From NCBI GenBank assembly GCA_035253825.1, contig DATFBM010000037.1, forward strand, positions 4,734 through 68,733: a DNA stretch of 64,000 nucleotides, in the 5' to 3' direction. Position numbers and translations under genes: made by a program. Positions 60,536-64,000 of this stretch are shown piece after piece. Positions within the stretch are counted from its first letter, which is position 1, and every line of letters begins with the position of its first letter. Source of the DNA: JACCTH01 sp035253825 (GTDB lineage: Bacteria > Actinomycetota > Acidimicrobiia > Spongiisociales > ZC4RG35). The notes below the pieces were generated by a model. That model saw only the letters and a list, made by a program, of their open reading frames with translations. It had not been told where the DNA came from and did no database searches.

Positions 60536-60587
60536 GCGCGAAGGCTACAGCCGGTGGGTCGCGAAAAACGACAAGGACACCGGGGAG

Positions 60588-63275
60588 CTAGTTGCGCTTG
60601 CGCCGCATCAAACGCTGCAAAGTCTCCGACTCCGACAGCGCGTCCGGACGCCGACCGGTGACCTCTGCCTCTTCCAAGGCGGCTTCGATCCGCCGCCTTT
60701 CTCGCGTCCGCCGGCCCTGCATCCCTTCTCGCCACAAATCGGCATCGCCGGCGGTAAGGACCAGCCGCCGCAAGGCGACGTCGGTGAGGAAAAAGGCCAG
60801 GCCCAAAGCCGCCAGCCATGGCCAGATTGAGACCTCGGCCCGGCCTCGGATCGGAGCGGGATCGAAGACCTCTGCGGGAGCGGGATTGAGACGCCCGCCC
60901 GAGAGGGCGGTGAGATCGTTGCCCAGGGTGGGGTCGGGTTCGAGGAAGGCAAACTCCTCTTCATAGGCCGATACCGCACCCGAGGCGGAAGTCACCTGAG
61001 TTCCATCGGGATTGGACTGAATCACTGCCACCCAGTAGGCCCCGGCTGGGCCGAGGGGAACCGATCCCCTGAAATCGGTGGACGAAGTGCGCGAGAGCGG
61101 GACCAGGGTGGTCTCGCCGTCGGGGGCCCGGACCCGAGCTACGGCGGTGGCATCGATATCCGCCCCGACTGGGCTGTACTGGATCTGCAATTGCCCTTCC
61201 TCCGCGAAGGTAAGCGGGGGGTTGTCACGTCCGGCAGGAAGGACGTCGCGGACCACCCGTCCCCAAAATTCCGCATAAGACTCCCAGTCAACCCACTGAC
61301 TCGACCATCGAGCGGTGGCGTCGGACGTCCAAGCAGTGGCCCGGCCCAGACCTCGCTGCCAGGTGGCCAGCAATGGGTCGGCCTGGCCAATTTCCATCAC
61401 TACCGAGGCTGTGCCTTTGGACTTGGTGAGTACGTATCCGAGCAATGGTGGTGAGGCGGTCAGGTCGGCCGTTACCGGTGACGTGGCCCCGAGCACCGGA
61501 TAGAAAGTGCCTTCGGTTGCCAGGTTGCGCGCCACGGTCAACGTCTCTTCGACGAAGATCTCAGGAACGGCCTCGAGATCGCTCCCGGCGTAATAACGAC
61601 CCCCGCCCAGGTCCGCCATGCGCTCGAGCGTGGTACCAGGGCCTTCCCCAGTGCCGAGGACCGACAACGTCACGCCGGCGTCTGCAATGCGCCGGGCCAT
61701 TGGCAACAGATCGGCATCGCTCGGATCCCACCCGTCGGTGAAGAGCACGATGTGGCGAAGCTGCTCGGGAGCGCCTTCGAGTTCTTCGAGTGCCACTTCC
61801 AGTGCCCGGGAGATCTCGGTATCTCCTGCGGGCGTTATGACTCCGAGAGCCTCGCTCGGATCTCCGACCGTCGAGGCGGGCGACAGCGGTATAACCCAGT
61901 CGGTGCCCGAGGAAAAGGCCAGAACGCCTACCCGATCGGTGTCGGCCAGCGCTTCGATGGCAAGTTCGGCTCCGGCCTTGGCGATGTCGGTTTTAACCAC
62001 GCCGCCTTCGGTGGCCGCCCCCATGTTGCAGTGGCAGGCACCCATCGAGCCAGAAGAGTCGATCACCAGCACTTCCGCCACGGGCTGGCGACGAATCAAA
62101 TCGTCAGGGTTAGACGACACCGGCAAAACCGATTCGAGAGGGGTTAGGTGGTAGTCGCCCAGTCCGTAGGCCTGATCGCCCCCGATCACCACCAGTCCCC
62201 GACCGAGGTCTTCGACATAGGCGGCCAGCGGCTCGGAGTGTTGTGGCCGGGCAACGTTGACCAGCACCACTGCGTCAAAGCCCAGCAACTGTTCCGCAGT
62301 TGGGATCGACTGCCTCTGCTCGACTTCGATCCCACCTGCCTCCAGGGCTCGGATGAGAGCATCCGCCTCCCCATCCACCCCTTCGACCACGGCCACCTTG
62401 GCCGGCCCCAGGATGCGGGTGATCCCCTGGGCGGCGTCGTTTTCTGCCCGGGTGTCAAAACTCGCCTCCACTTCGGCCTCGACCGCAAGGAAGCCCGCTC
62501 CCTCGGCAGCGACTTCAGTTTCGATCTCGTTGCGTCCCGAGACCAGGTCAATGGAGATGGTCTCCGTTTGATCGCCAGTGACGACCACCAGATTCGCCGG
62601 CCCTGCCTGGTTGGTTCGGATCACAATCCGGACTGGAACGGTGTCGCCCTCTCTGACCGCCGCCGGAAGTTGGACGCTTTCGATCAAGGCATCGGGACTA
62701 CGCGCCGAGTCCAACTCGAGGACATCGATCGCCACGCCTTGGGAGGCGAGACGCCTGGCCGCCGCTCGGGGATCTCCGCTGGTGGGCACCAGGTCCGTCA
62801 GCACAACCACCCGACGCGACCCTTCGGTGGGCAGGAGCGAGCCCACTGCGTCGAGAGCGGTCTGGAGGTCGGTGGCGCTGGGATCGGGGCTGGTTCGGAT
62901 CGGTCCGGGCTGGCGCCCGGCTGAAAACGCAGAGTCCAGCTGGGTGTTGCGCCCGAAAACAGCGATCGCCGTCCTGCTGTCCACCCGAGCCTCTCGGAGG
63001 GCCGTAGCCAGGAACTCGGCTTGGGCTACGAGGCCGCCGGCCGAGATCGAAGCCGACCGATCGAGAAGGAAGAGAATTGACCTCTCGTCGACCGCCCTGG
63101 TCAAGATCGGTTGCGCGGCGGCCAGGATCAGCGCCGAGACGGCCAGCAATCGCACAATCACTGCCACTCGGTGTTGGCGGCGGGGGACCGCCCGCCCGCC
63201 CTTGCGAGCCACCGCCCAGACGATGCCCAGGCCGGGGATCAGCGCCACGAGCCACCACGGATGAACGAAGGTCAT
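60588..63275 (-). CDS. Large membrane protein with two VWA domains and a GATase-like domain
   Basis: 895 residues from ATG 63275, overlapping the upstream stop as ATGA. Two N-terminal transmembrane helices are followed by a first VWA domain with MIDAS-like DRSAS (72-76), then a GATase1-like segment around 330-400 (GFDAVVLVNVARPQHSEPL ... GLVVIGGDQAYGLG). The second VWA domain has DSSGSM at 406-411 and a Cys/His insert (GACHCNMG). A C-terminal transmembrane helix lies near 805-825, before a basic tail. The layout matches actinobacterial BatA-like/DUF4159-type signalling or aerotolerance proteins. Function unknown. Confidence 0.82.
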   Translation of the reverse strand: MTFVHPWWLVALIPGLGIVWAVARKGGRAVPRRQHRVAVIVRLLAVSALILAAAQPILTRAVDERSILFLLDRSASISAGGLVAQAEFLATALREARVDSRTAIAVFGRNTQLDSAFSAGRQPGPIRTSPDPSATDLQTALDAVGSLLPTEGSRRVVVLTDLVPTSGDPRAAARRLASQGVAIDVLELDSARSPDALIESVQLPAAVREGDTVPVRIVIRTNQAGPANLVVVTGDQTETISIDLVSGRNEIETEVAAEGAGFLAVEAEVEASFDTRAENDAAQGITRILGPAKVAVVEGVDGEADALIRALEAGGIEVEQRQSIPTAEQLLGFDAVVLVNVARPQHSEPLAAYVEDLGRGLVVIGGDQAYGLGDYHLTPLESVLPVSSNPDDLIRRQPVAEVLVIDSSGSMGACHCNMGAATEGGVVKTDIAKAGAELAIEALADTDRVGVLAFSSGTDWVIPLSPASTVGDPSEALGVITPAGDTEISRALEVALEELEGAPEQLRHIVLFTDGWDPSDADLLPMARRIADAGVTLSVLGTGEGPGTTLERMADLGGGRYYAGSDLEAVPEIFVEETLTVARNLATEGTFYPVLGATSPVTADLTASPPLLGYVLTKSKGTASVVMEIGQADPLLATWQRGLGRATAWTSDATARWSSQWVDWESYAEFWGRVVRDVLPAGRDNPPLTFAEEGQLQIQYSPVGADIDATAVARVRAPDGETTLVPLSRTSSTDFRGSVPLGPAGAYWVAVIQSNPDGTQVTSASGAVSAYEEEFAFLEPDPTLGNDLTALSGGRLNPAPAEVFDPAPIRGRAEVSIWPWLAALGLAFFLTDVALRRLVLTAGDADLWREGMQGRRTRERRRIEAALEEAEVTGRRPDALSESETLQRLMRRKRN

Positions 63276-64000
63276 GCGGTTGCCCTCCGTAGAAACGGTC
63301 TCTGATGGCCCACCCACCATTCGGTGGCCATCAGCAGGAGGACGGCGGCGATAACCCACGGCGCCCACTCCCGCAACCGTGTCGAAGCCTCCTCCGCCTC
63401 GGTGGCCTGTCCGGTAGTGGTTATTGGCCTCGAGCCCCCCGCCGATTCATCAGCGACAAAGGTGCGGATGGCGGTGATCCCGGACACCATCTGGCCGTCG
63501 GCACCGAAGTATTCCACCCGATATACGCCGGGCTGGGCGGTGTCCCCAAATTCGACTGCGCCCTCCGTGAGTTGGCGGATCCCACCGTCGGGCAATATCA
63601 CTCGGGCCGTGGACCCTGGGGGGGCAGCAACCGGAATCGGTGTGCCCGCCTGATCGGTTGACACCGAGCCGGTCGCAGAGCCGGCGAGCCACTCGAGGAG
63701 GCGAACGCCAAGAATGGGAAAGCCGACCTGCACCGGCAGGTTGGAACGAGTGAGGTCGAATGTGAAGTACGCCACTCGATGCCCGTTCACTTCTCCGAGC
63801 AGTATCAGAGGAACGTCACCCGATCGAACCAGGGTGAGCCAGCGAGGGGCTTCCACCACCTGAGCCTCCCCCACCACCATCGTCGACAGGTCGACGGAAT
63901 CGAGAATCGGCTCGCCGGGGCGCTGGTAAGTAACAGCCAGGTTGCCTGCCAGCGCCGAGACTGTTACTCCCTCCGGCACCGTTTCTGGGGCGATCAACCA
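63272..64000 (-). CDS. Membrane protein, C-terminal part only (window edge)
   Basis: The frame stays open to the end of the window, so the 5' end is missing; the TTG at 63997 is probably internal. The visible 242 residues contain a beta-rich extracytoplasmic region (LVRSGDVPLILLGEVNGHRVAYFTFDL, in pieces) and a carboxypeptidase-regulatory-like stretch (VILPDGG...QPGVYRVEYFG). One transmembrane helix (EWAPWVIAAVLLLMATEWWVG) and a basic end finish it. It is coupled to the two-VWA protein by an ATGA overlap, and probably is the other half of the same BatA-type system. Confidence 0.75.
   Translation of the reverse strand, partial: WLIAPETVPEGVTVSALAGNLAVTYQRPGEPILDSVDLSTMVVGEAQVVEAPRWLTLVRSGDVPLILLGEVNGHRVAYFTFDLTRSNLPVQVGFPILGVRLLEWLAGSATGSVSTDQAGTPIPVAAPPGSTARVILPDGGIRQLTEGAVEFGDTAQPGVYRVEYFGADGQMVSGITAIRTFVADESAGGSRPITTTGQATEAEEASTRLREWAPWVIAAVLLLMATEWWVGHQRPFLRRATA

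Noticed and set aside
60560..60567. A single CGCGAAAA as another regulatory box
   Set aside because: It is isolated, with no partner 20 bp away and no TTGACG-type promoter next to it.

Overview
This window is one densely packed stretch of GC-rich chromosome, almost certainly from an actinobacterium (Actinomycetota). A deep, probably uncultured lineage such as Acidimicrobiia is my best guess. Supporting signs are the actinobacterial gene order recG-rsmD-coaD-sepIVA-like-DUF177-rpmF-plsX-rnc...mutM-smc-ftsY, a membrane-anchored FtsY, an InhA-like enoyl reductase, a two-subunit AdnAB-type helicase-nuclease, a homodimeric AceE, secreted proteins with Thr/Pro-rich linkers, and many GTG/TTG starts. 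The lineage is inference; no rRNA or other phylogenetic marker RNA is present. I found no tRNA, rRNA, CRISPR array, prophage, transposase or insertion sequence.

Region 1 (1-17,410) is housekeeping. Reading leftward it runs recG, rsmD, coaD, a SepIVA/DivIVA-like coiled coil, DUF177, rpmF (missed by simple ORF size cut-offs), plsX, rnc, then mutM, acyP, smc, ftsY and cdd. A complete ferric-iron ABC transporter (fbpABC-like) sits between rnc and mutM. It faces a divergent DtxR-family regulator, and the space between them holds a good DtxR/IdeR-type operator. rpmB, a degenerate cold-shock-like protein and a stand-alone Lrp/AsnC ligand-binding domain run rightward from the recG start.

Region 2 (17,407-34,374) is mostly leftward: a membrane protein, a large NTT/MFS-like transporter fused to HEAT repeats and a cyclic-nucleotide-binding domain, dinB, a moxR-DUF58-VWA operon, ddl and a membrane-anchored MurF-like ligase, an alpha/beta hydrolase, an orphan GAF histidine kinase (rightward), an InhA-like reductase, a small membrane protein, an acyl-CoA synthetase and a PH-domain protein.

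Region 3 (34,375-42,802) is the most unusual part. A 625-bp gap carries two tandem, apparently independent small-RNA transcription units. Each has two CGCGAAAA boxes 20 bp apart, a TTGACG-N18-TAYGTT promoter, a structured body of about 150 nt, and a CCCCGAGAG-type hairpin followed by a T-run. A heptamer repeat follows. Next comes a stand-alone iron-sulfur RecB-family nuclease with a probable leaderless start, a secreted CAP-domain protein, and an AdnA/AdnB-like helicase-nuclease pair. Three proteins in 8 kb therefore carry the same C...C-x2-C-x5-C nuclease signature.

Region 4 (42,805-64,000) holds dtd, a PlsB-type acyltransferase, a three-gene ABC-2 exporter with an operator-like palindrome over its promoter, a CCAEP-tail radical SAM protein, a hydrolase-aceE-Cys-cluster operon, a copper-type cupredoxin/beta-helix/membrane fusion lipoprotein, a CoxG-XdhC-MoaB group without CO dehydrogenase structural genes, an AI-2E-type permease and two large membrane proteins, one with two VWA domains and one cut by the window edge.

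Genes are tightly coupled. Many neighbours share 4-bp ATGA/GTGA/TTGA stop-start overlaps, which I used to correct several starts. Several convergent pairs overlap at their 3' ends.
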